Positions 23,160 through 35,208 of a DNA stretch of 64,000 nucleotides are shown piece after piece (position 1 is the stretch's first letter; each line of letters opens with the position of its first letter). The notes beneath the pieces are model-generated. The model made no database searches. It saw only the letters and a program-made list of their open reading frames with translations, and was not told the origin of the DNA. Location: positions 372,001 to 436,000 of the forward strand of contig NW_020290003.1 in NCBI RefSeq assembly GCF_003144195.1, read 5' to 3'. The stretch comes from Ceraceosorus guamensis. Taxonomy: Eukaryota > Basidiomycota > Exobasidiomycetes > Ceraceosorales > Ceraceosoraceae. Made by a program: the position numbers and the translations under genes.

Positions 23160-26100
23160 ATGTCGCCTGCTGCTTTATCGATGCCAGAAAGGGATCCCGA
23201 TTCAAGCAGGAATAGCGCCTCCCATAGCATTGCGGAGGAGGAGAGGGCTTGGCGAACAGTGACGGGTAGTGGAGGAGTCGGAAGCTCATCAGCTCTGAGT
23301 CCAAACGCTGCTACTGCCAGCTCATCTGCAGTCAGGACGGGCAGATCAGGGGGTGGAAGGAGCGATGTAGACGATGATGCGCTTGATGAGATCAGACGTT
23401 ACGAGTCTGTGAGTAGCAGCCAATTCCACGCTTTGGATGCATACATTCATCTCTAAGCTCGCTGGTTTGCCAATATTCTCTTTCGCAGTTTTCAACGGTA
23501 GATTGGATCGCTGATTCTCGAAGAGAGCGAGCGCGTCTAGCGCGCCAGAGACTTGCAGAGGCCAAACTGCAATCCGACCTTCAGGGACTACAGAGCGGAG
23601 GAAGTACAGCTTGGGGACCTCAGAATCGCTTCAGAGGCAATGGGGGGTTCGCTGGCGGGAGGATACCCACGTGGTGGCCCGAAGGGCCTTGGGGGAGGAT
23701 CGCCTGGAAGTGTTGGCTGCTCAGCAAACAAGCTGCTAGAGGAGCCACAGAGAGCGCGGTAGTCGTCGGCGTCGGTGAGTGCACCATGAGAGCTCCCTTT
23801 GCACCTGGAGATAATGCTAGCAAAATGCTTCCAGAGCAGTATGACCAATTGACCATCTTTCTCGCGACAGGCGTCTTGATTGGCGTCAACATGGCGGCCA
23901 TTAGCATAGCTACAGAGTGGGCGTCGGACATCAAACAAGGTTACTGCAGGTCGGGCTGGTGGCTCAATCAGAAATTCTGTTGCTGGGAGATGATGGATCC
24001 GGCAGGACCTGGCGGATCGGCAATCCCTCCACCAGCTGTCAAGACTGCTGCTGCTGCCGCCGCTGCTGCGACGTCCTCACCTAGCTCCACTGCAGCGCAT
24101 GCGGCTTTGGCGAGGATGGCAGAGCATGCTGGAAGAGCTGTCGGACTGGTAGCGAATGCTGGACTTGGGGAGCTGGAGAGAAGAGCTGCAAATCCGGAAG
24201 GAGGAGACTTGAGCGAAACTTGTACAGATTGGATTCCTTGGAGTACTTGGACTTTGCCGGCGTGGATCATCTACGTGGTGTTTGCTGTGAGTAATCGGAG
24301 CAGAGCAGGGCAGGCTGTGAGCACGTACTGAGCCGGTTCGCTGTGATTGTCATTTGGCCCAAATAGGCAGGTCTCTCAGCGCTTTGTGCACATCTGGTAC
24401 GCTCCTTTGCCCCTTACGCCGCTGGACCAGGCATCGCGGAGATCAAGTGCATCTTGGCAGGCTTCATCATCAACGGCTTCCTTGGCTTTTGGACTTTCTT
24501 GATCAAGAGTATAACATTGGTGAGCAGCATCGCTCCAATGCTCGTAGCATCAGATATGGAACATGGTGAGCTAAGCGCTCGAGCTCGTCACCCCTCCAGC
24601 CTCTCGCCATTGCATCAGGTCTGAGCGTGGGCAAAGAAGGGCCTGCTGTCCATGTGGCTTGCTGCATCGGCAACATCGTCGCTCAATTTGTCCGGTCTTT
24701 TGATCGCAGCCAGGCGAGAATGCGTGAATTGCTTACCGCAGCTAGCGCAGCTGGTGTCGCCGTCGCTTTCGGCTCGCCTATTGGTGGGGTACTCTTCAGT
24801 CTAGAGGTGAGTGTAGAGCAGTGTATGCAGGCCAGTTGAGTTGCAAGCCATCCATGGCTGATCAAACTTCCGCACGTCCCTCTCTCGCTGGCCCAGGAAA
24901 TGGCACACAACTTTCCGGCGTCGACAATGTGGAGATCGTTCCTCTGCGCTCTGGCTGCTACTGTCGCGCTCTCTTTCATGAACCCCTTCCGGACTGGCAA
25001 GCTGGTTCTTTTCCAAGTCTCATACGATCGAGATTGGCACTACTTTGAGATCCTCTTCTTCTCTCTCATTGGCATTTTTGGAGGGTTGTACGGCGCAGTG
25101 GTTATAAAATACAACCTTCAAGTCCAGCAATTCCGACGAACCAATCTTGCGGCACATGGTGTCGCCGAAGCCGTCGTGCTAGCGACGCTGACAGCATTCG
25201 TGGGCTACTGGAACAAATTTTTGCGCATAGACATGAGCGAAAGCTTGGAAATTCTGTTCAGAGAATGCGAAGGGGGAGGAGACTACGATGGTCTCTGCCA
25301 AGGCTCTGCACAGTGGAGGATGGTCAACTCTTTGCTTATCGCTACCTTCTTGAGACTTGGCTTGGTCATCTTATCCTACGGCTGCAAGGTCCCAGCCGGC
25401 ATCTTTGTGCCTTCCATGGCTATCGGTGCCACTTTTGGAAGAATGATTGGCATCTTGGTCAAGGCGCTCTACACCGCTTTCCCAAACGCGGCCCTATTCA
25501 GCGCTTGCGAGCCGGATGTCCCGTGCATAACGCCTGGAACGTACGCTTTCCTAGGAGCTGCGGCTGCCCTTGCTGGTGTCACTCGAATCACTGTGGCGGT
25601 AGTGGTCATCATGTTCGAGCTCACCGGCGCTCTCACTTACATCTTGCCAACCATGTTGGTAGTGATGATCACCAAAGGAGTGGGAGATCTGTACGGCAAA
25701 GGGGGAATCTCGGAGCAGACCATCAAGTTTCAAGGATATCCTTTCCTGGACAAGGATGATCACGTCTTTGGGCTGCCAGTCGGTGACATCATGACGCGGT
25801 CTCCGGCCTGTCTGAACGGCAATGAGATGCGTCTCTCCAATGTAGAGGCGCGTCTGGCCGAGGGCGCGTACAAGGGTCTACCAGTCGTTCGCTCGACCAC
25901 CGATCCCACGCTTCTAGGATATGCGGGCAAGACGGAGATGAGGTACGCGATTGCCAAAGCGAGACGCACCCGGCCCAACCTGTCCGACGACACCAAGTGC
26001 AACTTTACGAGCGACGCGGATCTCCTAGACGCGAAGGATGCTGCTGTCGATCAGCAGCACCTGCCCACTCCGCTTTTGGATCGATTTGAGGGCATACATG

Positions 26101-26756
26101 CCGAGGAGCAGGCTCGTGAAGAGCTGTTGGAAGGCGCGGAGAGATCTCTACTAGGCGCACATGGCGAAGATGATGATGAGCTTGATGAAGTGGACGAGTC
26201 CATGGACCATGATACGCTCGAGCTTGGCGGCTGGATGGAGCAGGTGAGTGTCGAATTTTCTAACCGACCTGGGTATGCCTTTTCGCATAGGCTGACTGTG
26301 TCGCCGACCGCACCCTAGACACCGCTGTGCGTGCAGCCCTCTATGCCCCTTGAAGTGGTCATGGATCTCTTCAAGAAGATGGGGCCGCGCGTCGTTCTGG
26401 TCACACGTCTGGGACGATTGGTCGGCCTAGTGACGGTCAAAGATGTCCTCAAGCATGTGGCAGCACAAGAGCATGAAGCGCGTCGAGGCGCGTCTTCTTC
26501 CTCCGCTTCCTCGCCGAATCCCGGTGGCGCTGGCGCGGAAGATCCCATCTTTGGGGGCGATTTGGAATTGGCTCTTTCGGACCTGTACGCGTGGACTAGA
26601 CGCGTATTCAAACCCTTGATCGGTAGAGTCACTCGATTTGTGGATGAGCGATCTGGTAGGGGCACGCGCACTTATGCAAGCGTCAGAGGAAACGAGTTGC
26701 CGCTTTCTCGCGAGCTGCCGAACGAGCCCAATCACTGGGTTGTCGGGGACGAGTGA
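23160..26756 (+). CDS. CLC-family anion transporter with CBS domains
   Basis: Intracellular CLC chloride/anion-proton antiporter (GEF1/ClC-3 type). Exons 23160-23408, 23489-23774, 23871-24286, 24367-24519, 24600-24806, 24897-26243 and 26319-26756 give 1,031 residues, all in phase. Features in order: the N-terminal YESFSTVDWI signature; [20 protein letters not shown] (helix B and the following loop); a long Ala-rich insert in the first loop; the selectivity segment [17 protein letters not shown] with the gating glutamate; SLEEMAHNF with the proton glutamate in the second E position; [15 protein letters not shown]; and two C-terminal CBS motifs (the second is [18 protein letters not shown], ending near VTVKDVLKH). 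Both glutamates suggest a coupled exchanger. The chloride-site serine of GSGIP is proline here (GGA CCA GGC). The acceptor at 24599 was chosen because it restores [17 protein letters not shown]. Confidence 0.95.
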
Positions 26757-27404
26757 AGACATTTCAATGTCATGCAATATTTATTTAGTCCTCTTTCACT
26801 ATCGAATCGAAGGCCGATGAGGCTCAATGACCACCTGGCTAGCTTTATCAAGTCTTCGTCTCTGTTGCTCTGCCTCACGACAGAGCGCACATCATGCACA
26901 AAGGTGGAAGTACAGTATTTCACGCAGCGTTGCATTGTGGGGTTCGAGAGCGGTATAGAAAGTAATGAGTGTCTTGAGCGATCGGATTCGGTTCTCGGGT
27001 CAATTCTTAGGGCGAGTCAATGAGCAAGGGAGGCACAGTAAGTGAATGTGCTAGGGAGCTTCAGAAAGCCAATCTGAGAGGTGCTGAGAGGGTGTGGACC
27101 GAGAAAGATAGAAGGAGCTGGTGCGCCAAGATTGCGAGCTGCCAAAGCACAGAGTGGATCCTCGCGCGGGGCAGCTTTACAGATACGAAATCTAAGAATT
27201 GCTCTTGCTGCTCTTGGTAGCGAGTCGGGCCTCCAGACCCTTCTTGAGAGCCGGACCTCGGTCTGAGGCGGCATGGCGAGATGAGCTCAGCACCTAAATA
27301 CGCGAGGCAAGCACGGACTGGATCGCATCGAAGCGCATCGAGTCTTGCAGCATGCACGCGTGACAGTACAGCCCTGCGCCACTGTTGCGGACGTGATTGC
27401 TGGT
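26757..27404. other. Intergenic between convergent genes
   Basis: 3' flanks of the CLC gene (+) and the Spg1 gene (-). Nothing recognisable. Confidence 0.5.
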
Positions 27405-29060
27405 CTAAACATCCACCTGCGCAAGGAGAGAAGGACGGTGCATTGGCTAGATCAGCAAAGATGGACGGCGGCTGGTGACGGCGTATTACCAAACCAACTG
27501 TCGAGATTCAAGCTCTGGCACTGATGTGTACTCACATATATCAGCAGGGGCTCTCCCACACCCTTAATTTCCGGGATCGTACATTTCAGATCGAAGGCCT
27601 GCGCGCGCACGAGGACAAAATTTGGTGAGCTGGCAGTCACAGCGTCGCACTGTGCTCGCGATGATGAAGAGCGATCTGACGCTCACCTTGGAGAGGATGA
27701 TCTGTCCACCAAAACAAAACGTCGGAAGCGCGTCGCGTATTCATTAGCGAAACTTTCGGACCAGAAAGCGCAAAGCCACGTGCTGCTAGAGCTTACCTTG
27801 AAGATCTTTTGGACATTGATGCTATGTGATGTGGAGGAGAAGATGAGGGGTGCTTTCATAGCCCTCGCAAATCTCCTAGCCTATCGAAGCCGCGCAGCAC
27901 AGAGCAGGGATTGTCTCAGAGTCACGAGCCCGTCGTAATGCTAAAGTGACCTCAGCAACGTCGCCCTCACCTGCCTAGTAATCTCCTCCTGTTCCTCCTT
28001 TGGGAACGCAGCAAACGCGTCGTACTTTGTGCCCACCAAGAAAGGTATGGCCGTCTTGTTGAAACCTCTCGCCTGCCTGTACCACTCTTTGACGGAGTTG
28101 AGTGTGGATTTGCGCGACAAGTCAAACATGAACAGGATGGCTACCGCATCATTGCAAACGAGCGGCAGCATGTTGACAAACTCTCGCTGGCCTGTACGGC
28201 AAATCAGAATCGCGGAGAGTCAATTTGCTGCGTTGTGACCTGTGACTTCAGGGCTCGAACCCGGTCTCCACACTTACCGCCTAGATCCCAGATACTGAAT
28301 GTGATTTCTGTGTTCCGTATGCTGATCGTCTTCTCCATAAAGTTCACGCCTGACAATCAGATCGACCAGCGCACATATGAGACAGCAAAGTCGTTAGCAT
28401 ACGAGGTCTGCTGCCAAGCCGACTCTCCGCCGTTTGCTTTGCGACTCACCCAACGTCTGAATGTAATCTTCGTTGAAACTGCCTTCCACGTAGCGGACCA
28501 TCAAGCTCGTCTTGCCAATCTGCGAGTCGCCCACCATTCCGACTTTGATGATGACGCTGAGTATGGCGGATCAGGCATTTCCACAGAAAGAGAGTCAGCT
28601 GAGTCGCAGAGACATGCGGAAGCATCTGCCTCGCTCATCGGGCATAGCTTTTGGCAAAGAAAAAGCGAACTCGGCGCAGAGCTGCAGGGTCAAGACGACT
28701 GTTGGACAGCTTGCCGGCTGGCTGTGTGCGAGTCGAGGAGGAGTGGCTGCGGCTGCTTCATGCGGCAACCACACCTCTGTGAGCAGGAGCGCAGGTCCTT
28801 GGCTGGTTCTGTGAGCCAGCCACCAAGCATTTGATAGTCAAATGGAGTTGGGCCCTTGCTCCCGATCCCCAAACGCCTGAGCTGCTGCCCCGATACCTGG
28901 AATCCTTTTCTGGTTGCTGAAGCACGTGCATTTACTCCCAAAGCAAAGGCTTGGCAACTCACCTATTCCTCTCTGGCTCTTTACTCTCCCCTTGTGCGCT
29001 CGATTGACCAAAGCTTGAGCTGCTTTCTCCTCCATCTGATTGATACTCTACAGCCGACAT
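27405..29060 (-). CDS. SPG1: Septation GTPase Spg1/Tem1
   Basis: Small GTPase that triggers the septation initiation / mitotic exit network from the spindle pole body. Eight exons: 29060-28963, 28556-28450, 28349-28278, 28191-27971, 27880-27797, 27701-27687, 27598-27536 and 27416-27405 (223 residues). After a Ser/Glu-rich N-terminus come the P-loop GDSQIGKTS (42-50), the effector region VRYVEGSFNEDYIQTLG, WDLGGQREF (Gln94), and GTKYD in place of NKxD, which is characteristic of Spg1/Tem1. The family C-terminal block KAFDLKCTIPEIKGVGEP follows. Two exons are tiny: 15 nt encoding IILSK, and a last exon of 12 nt encoding VDV-stop. The first intron (28962-28557, 406 bp) is long for this window, but its phase fits exactly. 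No prenylation motif is present, as expected. Confidence 0.96.
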
Positions 29061-31010
29061 GATGTATGTGTGTATGCGGCAAGCAGTTGACGTAGTACCG
29101 ATGAAAGTTGAGGTTCGACAGCCTTGTCGCGAAGATGTTGATACCTTGGCGCGCGCTGGGCAGGGTTGAGTATTGTCCCCTCGCACTTGCACGTGTCGTT
29201 TACAACCGCGCTGACAGTCAAGCAAGCTGCCGTGCGACCGGTAGTGCAGCGAGCGATACCTGTCCTAGCAGCGGTAACAGCTGTGTTGCTAAGGTTGTGT
29301 TATGCCTTGTCAAAAGCTTGACTGACGCAGTGGACGCATGAGCCCACAGTAATCAACGGCTGCTGCTGCTGATGACCACGCTTCCCAGCTTGAACACGTT
29401 CGGGTGATACAAAAGACTGAATTGAGACGCCACGGAACTCTGGACACCCGAATCAAGCTTCCGGCGAAAGATGCTCCCCTTCGTGCTGCGATGCGAAGGC
29501 ACTCGATCAATTGTGATGTTTGCTGCGCTGCCGCCGTAAAGCTGTTCGCTCCGTGCCGTCTGCGCAAATCCTTGAGGCCGCAAACGACGGGCGTGCTCAG
29601 CAAGAGGTCGTTGCTCGGACTGGGTCCTGGCAGGTGACTTCGTCCCTCCTCCAAGGCCGAGTCAAGCTAGAGTTGTGGACTGATTGTGGAGTCCTCGGTA
29701 GCTTAAGCACCCTCGAGGGGTCTGCTTGAAGTCAAGGCGGGCACGTGCGCGTGGCAGCTCCGTCAGGGTCACAGCCGCGAGTAGAGGGACGTGACGTCGC
29801 GGTGCCGCCTGGTCCAGTGGACGATCTCTTTGGAAGTGATGAGCGTGATCGAAGCTTGTGGTTGTGGGCAAGTAGGCATCAACCAGCTGCTGTTGGTGCT
29901 CTCGGGTCGAGGTGTCAAGAGCGGATCAGAGTTATGCGCGTATGCATGACCATTTGAGCGTCCTAGGATGTGAATCGACTTGAAGAAAGACCTTCAAGCT
30001 TCTTTATTATAACGAGGACAAAAGTTCAGATGTCGCTGGTAATTGTCATTTAGAAATGCGGTCTAATATTTCATTTTGATTTTGGAACGAGCAGAGGATC
30101 GCGCCCGAGCCATGCTGCTGCTGCTGATGCACATGCTAGCTGGCCCACGCATGCAAGGACTCCCTGCTGCAGGCATGGCAACCCACGCGCCTTCCTACGG
30201 CCGGTGCACGGTACTAGAGCGCTTTCGGGACGTCCACTCGTGACTCCTGACTCAGACGTTGACTTTGATGCGTCTGGTTCAACGATTGATCGACTCATCT
30301 CAAGGCTAATGCTTGACATATCAAGCCGAGTCCTTCGCTATCGCTTGCGTCCTGGTGGCCCTCAAGACAGCGGGCTGGTCTCGTCAAGGGATGCAGCGTT
30401 CGCCTCATTTGTGAATCTGATTCTTGACATTCACTTGACTCACAGACGAGTACAGTCACTGAGAGTAGTGTTGGGTCGAGGTCCTCGGCAGACGCGGGGA
30501 CGATGAGCCTTCGACAGCTGATGCGCCAGCTGCATGCTGCATCGCCTACACGCGTACACCGCCCGGGCCTATACCTTTACGCGCGGCAGCGCGCGCGAAA
30601 CGCTCATAGCAGCAGCAGGCGTGCGAGGGCGAGAGCACACGCGTCAATTAACACGCGCGTCTCGCTTGCCGCGCAATGCATGCGCGTACTCTTCTTGTCC
30701 AACACTCACGCTTACGACTCGCAATTTTTCGGACTCGATTTCCGGCTGAGCTGTCGTTCTCAACACAAGAGCTCTCCTCTCTCATCCGAGCATCGATGGT
30801 TGCCATCCAATCTCTCCTGCTGCTACCGAGACACTTCGGTATGTTGGTCTGACATCCACCGCATCCATCGAATTGGCGCACTCCTGCACCCTCAGCCTCC
30901 GTCTCGACGCGGTATCCGGCAACTTTAATCCGCCATCCAGCTCTTTACATCCTTTCGACGCTTTGAGAACTGAATAGGCGCCTAGCAGTACATGCTGCGC
31001 TAGTGTAGTG
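29061..31010. other. Intergenic, no gene supported
   Basis: Divergent region between Spg1 (-) and a nuclear-protein gene (+). A minus-strand frame at 29583-29353 (starting LRPQGFAQTARSEQLYGG, ending SVVISSSSR) looks more protein-like than its surroundings, but I could not connect it to a start or to upstream exons. It is a possible missed gene only. Confidence 0.4.
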
Positions 31011-33503
31011 ATGTCCGAAGGTTAGTGTCGAGGCAGCGATGCGCGCATACATGCCTTCCTGAGCGCTCCCTTGCCCGCCATTCGCACCCCTTCTGCAGGC
31101 GATTTCTTAGCGACACCGCTGGGATCGGGCCCTTCCGCCTCTTACTTGCTGGTAGAAGCGGCGAGGCGTGACACATCGCCTGCAGACGAGTTTCCCGCTA
31201 CGCCTCGACAGACAAGCCCGGCCATTGCGAGCCCTGCTCGTACCCCCATGTCACCAGCTCCCGTCGCCGCGACGGTACCTTCCACGGCAACCCCGTCCAT
31301 ATTGCAGTCTTCTGCTGTGTTCGAGACTCGGAGCCAGTCCGAGACGCAACGTGAACCTCGCGGTGGCACTCACTCGACTGTCGTGACAACGGCACCCACT
31401 ACAGCCATCACTTCTGCGCCGCCGAGAAACGAGGAAGCCAGTCCCGCTCGGAGCGCAGCTTCGCTCAATACTCCCCCACCTCAGAAGCACGAAGCGATAC
31501 GCAGCGCAGAACCATGCGAACCTTCTCAAGCTTCTCACAAGAGCTACAGTGCACGCTCGTCGTCCAGCAGAACAGACAAGGAGGCAGCTGATCGAGAGCT
31601 TGCGCTGCGACTCCAGAACGAAGCTGCTGCCTTGAGCAGGCCTAGACGCGCCGCATCGAGCAAGGCGGTGGACTACGCACCTCACAGCGATAAGCATGGC
31701 AATCCCATCAAAAAGGTCAAAGGCAAGTCGAATTCGACCAGCAGCAATATCAGAAACGGTGACACACGACAGCGCTCGCACGAGGAAAGGAAGAAGAGTG
31801 TGGATGCTGAATTGGGCGCGCCGAAAAATCGACCCCAAAGACCAGCGAAGAGAGTCATAACATTGGAGGACAGCGACAGCGAAGAGGAGGAGCTCGAGCT
31901 CAGCTCGAGCCCGAAGAGAGCTGCTGTGGATGCTGAATCAGCCAGCAGAATAGAAAAGGACAAGCGGCCGACTGTGGAAATTGTCCCACCTCCACGAAGC
32001 GAGAGTGGTAGGTCACCTTCTCGTCCGCATACATTAAGTCGTGATGGCGGGGCGAGCGACGCTCATCATGTGCGGAGCAGAGAAGACTCGAGAGACACCT
32101 GCAGTCCCACCAATGGCAGGCAGAACACTAAGCGCCGGCGATTGGCAGTCGAGTCGCAAGAGAGTGAAGAGGAAGAGCTGCCCAACAGCAGACCTGCTCG
32201 CCTGGTGTCATCCACGAAGGATGAGACCTCCGCAGGCGAGTCTGATGCGAGGACAGATTCAAATAAAGGTTCAGGCGCCGCAGAGCGGGCTGCCCAAAAC
32301 GATGTTCAGATGCACACTGATCAGGAAGTGGAACTCGATCAGGCGGATCAAGCTGCGTCTTCGTTGCCCAAGGGCAGAGGGTTGCGGCGCAAAAGCAAAA
32401 AGAATCGGAATGGTTGGCAAGAGAGCATGTCGGAGAGGAGCAGAAGCACAAACACGTCGCCAACGAAGTCTGACGTGTCAGCTCGCAACACGCGACAAAG
32501 GGGCGAAGAGCGCCATGGCGCGGGAGACGGCAAAGATGCCCAGGATGCAGCTGCTGACAAGACCGAACAGGCTCCAGCAAAGTCTGGTCATGCTCTAGAA
32601 CAGGGCGGCCCCGCTGATGCCGACGGTTACGAGGTAGAAGATGGGGATCCGCTGTCAAGCCCCGTCGTATCTCAGCGTGTTGAGCCAAAGACGAAAGGGT
32701 TAAAGAAACGGCAGGATCCTAAACCGAAGCAAAAGAAAGCAGGCAAGGAGAGCGCAAAGCAAAGCAAGGATGAAGCGGAAAGCAATCATCTTCGCTCTGC
32801 CACGAGCAAAGCTTCTAATTCTGTTAGCGCAGATCAGGCAGCAGAAGTGCGGCAGGGGTCCGCTGAAAATCGCAAAGACGACGACGGACCCAATCGCAAA
32901 TTTCAAGAGCCAGAAGTCAGGAATGACGCTTCAGCACCTGCACGCAAAGAGCTTCCGGTTTCAAAAATCGATCTTCCCGGCAAGGGAAGTCCGCTGACGC
33001 CAGCAAACCGGAATGCAAAGGTCTCGGTAGGTACACCGACACCAGGCAGCGCTGATCTGCGAAGATCCTTCAGCGGCAAGCGTGAGTGTACGAGATGATT
33101 CTACACGCATCATGCACGTGTGCTGAGCCTCCGCCCATTGTCCACAGCGCTGAGCTCGCTCGTGAGCTCTTCAGGCGGACATCGGCGACCGGGTCTAGGG
33201 AGACGTTCTCACGTACCCTCACTGCACCCGAATCGCATCGAATCACCAAAGATTCGAGCGCCTATCCCGATCAAGCCTACCAAGGCGCAGCTGGAAAGAG
33301 AATTGGACTCGGACGAAGAGAGAGCTTTGGCCAATGAGACGCCCGAGCAACGTATGCGCAGAAAGATCAGGGAGGCAGAGGAGGATTACATGGAGCCACC
33401 TGCTGGATGGACTGAAGGAGCGGCGACTTCTGGCGGACCGGTCGGCGGCCCTCGTGATGACCAAGCTGTCGAGTACTCGGCCGATATGGACGAGTACGAT
33501 TGA
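31011..33503 (+). CDS. Disordered nuclear protein, unknown function
   Basis: Exons 31011-31020 (only ATGTCCGAAG), 31099-33081 and 33148-33503 give 782 residues starting MSEGDFLATPLGSG. The middle is a long Ser/Lys/Glu/Arg-rich disordered region with many basic clusters (for example KKVKGKSN, KRRRLAVESQ, RRKSKKNRNG) and acidic patches (DSDSEEEELELSSS), suggesting a chromatin or nuclear role. The most ordered part is the C-terminus, where SFSGKPLSSLVSSSGG leads into RRPGLGRRSHVPSLHPNRI, followed by a charged helix (LERELDSDEERALANETPEQ, then MRRKIREAEEDYMEPP). I do not recognise the family. The last intron disrupts nothing and restores a frame to the stop; the first is supported by removing non-ATG upstream sequence. 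Confidence 0.8.
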
Positions 33504-33771
33504 TTCTGTAGCGCAATAGAAGGCGCAACAAGACGCCGTCGCTCGACCCAGCCTCCGCTTGCACCCGGCTGTACACATAGAGGCGCCACCGCGATGCCCA
33601 CGACGGCGATTGCGCTGTACAACAGAAGTTGAAAGGCCTAATAGCAGCATAAATTCGTGAGACCTGAAAAGTCGAAGCCAGATCGCAAGGCAGACACCAA
33701 TTCGAAAAGAGACAAGGAATCAGAGGGCTGAACTCGTGGGTATCTCCGATGTGACGCGTTCGACCTGGTCT

Positions 33772-34253
33772 TCATGACCGCTTCTTTTTGCCCGCGGAGC
33801 CTCCGAATGTGAGCAACGCCACGATGATACCGCCAATGATGGCGAGCGGCACCAAGTTCGCTGATTGAGAGGGGGCGCAGTCGACATACGTTTCGAGGAG
33901 GGGGAGAAGGATTGTCAGCGAGATTGGAGCGGCTTGGCCACGCTGAGGTGGTGCGTGTTGACGTGTTACGCGCTACGCGCTCCTTCTTTCTGTACGTCTC
34001 CGCACTCACCAGTTATGATGCCCACCAAGTCTCCGGTAACATTGGCAAGCGTGCCAACGATTCCCGAAAAGATGTCCGTCACAGCGCTCAGCAATCCGCC
34101 GATGGTGGAAAGAACGGCGTGGAGTATACCTTGAATGGTCGAGATGGCGGTGTTGAGCACTGTCAAGATGAGGTTCCAAGCCCATTGGAACAGACCAAGG
34201 ATGGACTCGATCACGCCTGATAGGGCGGACGAGATTCCGTGCGTGACTGACAT
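33772..34253 (-). CDS. Small hydrophobic protein, 110 residues
   Basis: Exons 34253-34010 and 33860-33772 join in phase. Residues 1-80 form amphipathic to hydrophobic helices rich in Ile/Leu/Ser/Gly/Thr with heptad-like spacing (SALSGVIESILGLFQWAWNL, then AISTIQGILHAVLSTIGGLL). The second exon adds a transmembrane helix (LVPLAIIGGIIVALLTFGG) and a basic tail AGKKKRS ending at the stop. There is no signal peptide. The pattern suggests a small membrane protein with a cytosolic Lys-rich tail; KKKRS is not a canonical KKxx retrieval signal. Function and family are unknown to me. An upstream in-frame extension exists, but MSVTHGI is the more natural start. Confidence 0.75.
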
Positions 34254-35208
34254 TTCGAAGCTGAGTCTAGTCGGTGGTGAGGGAAAAATACCGAGTACTG
34301 CGGATGCTTCTCGACAGGATTGTCCTGTGACAAGTCGTGCAAGAGGACGTGTGGTGGTGGTCGTGAATGGGAATGCGAAAGCTGCGCCTACGGAGTCACC
34401 CAAGATGACAACTGAGCCCTCGGTCTGAGGCTCCGCGCATCTCGAACATCAACATATGATGCGGCGCTCAATTGGTGGCTGCTGCGCCACTTTTACAGAA
34501 CGTCGGACATTCCCTGTCATTCCAATCGCACCTGTGCATGCCTGCACCCTGACGTCTAGCTGTGCGGTACAGGCTTGAGTCTTGAGTTACTACTACCAGC
34601 AGCAGGTACCACGACGATAGCCGCTGCAGCTGCTGCACCACAGTCGTGCTGTGACGCCGATGTGGGGCACTTTCTTGGTTTGTAGATGCCTGCTGGCCAA
34701 CACGAGTCGCGTGACGTCTCAAGTTGAGCGGAGGTCGTGATGAAGCCAAGTTGGCTTCGCGGCGGTGACGTCACACACAAGACTCTTCGTCCCCCTGCTG
34801 CTTGAGCCTCGATTTAGCTCAGGGTCTGCGATACACGCACAGCCACAACGATCGGCCGTGCGTGCATGCATGCATGCGCGGATGGCGCAAAACGCGCTGG
34901 CAGGCGGTGGTGATTACGTGGTCACGTGAAGTAGTGGATGCTTCTGTAACCTCCGAACAATCTTTAATCTGAATCCAAGTATCAATCTTGGATCTGGAAT
35001 TCACGAGCTTCTGAGCAAGTCTTGAAATCTGCTCCGCGACCACAAGCACAGACATTTACACAAAGAGACTCAATAGTCGAGCAAAGCGGCACCAACGAGC
35101 ACGACTTAGCGAACATCGCCGGGACCGCATCGCATCATCCTCGCACCTCTTCGCGCTTTTGTGTCACTGCACAAGTGTGTTGCTTTGGGAGCCCCAGCGC
35201 GACAGATC
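34254..35208. other. Divergent intergenic region
   Basis: Promoter space between the small hydrophobic protein (-) and HEM14 (+). It includes a repeated TGCATGCATGCATGC run near 34863. No gene seen. Confidence 0.5.

Noticed and set aside
23786-23870. Continuous in-frame reading across the second CLC intron
   Set aside because: The frame is open, but splicing 23775-23870 gives the family sequence [16 protein letters not shown], while read-through inserts 32 unrelated residues into a helix.
28245-28275. tRNA T-arm-like GGGTTCGAGCCC on the minus strand
   Set aside because: Lies inside an Spg1 intron, and the flanking bases do not form a T stem or a cloverleaf.
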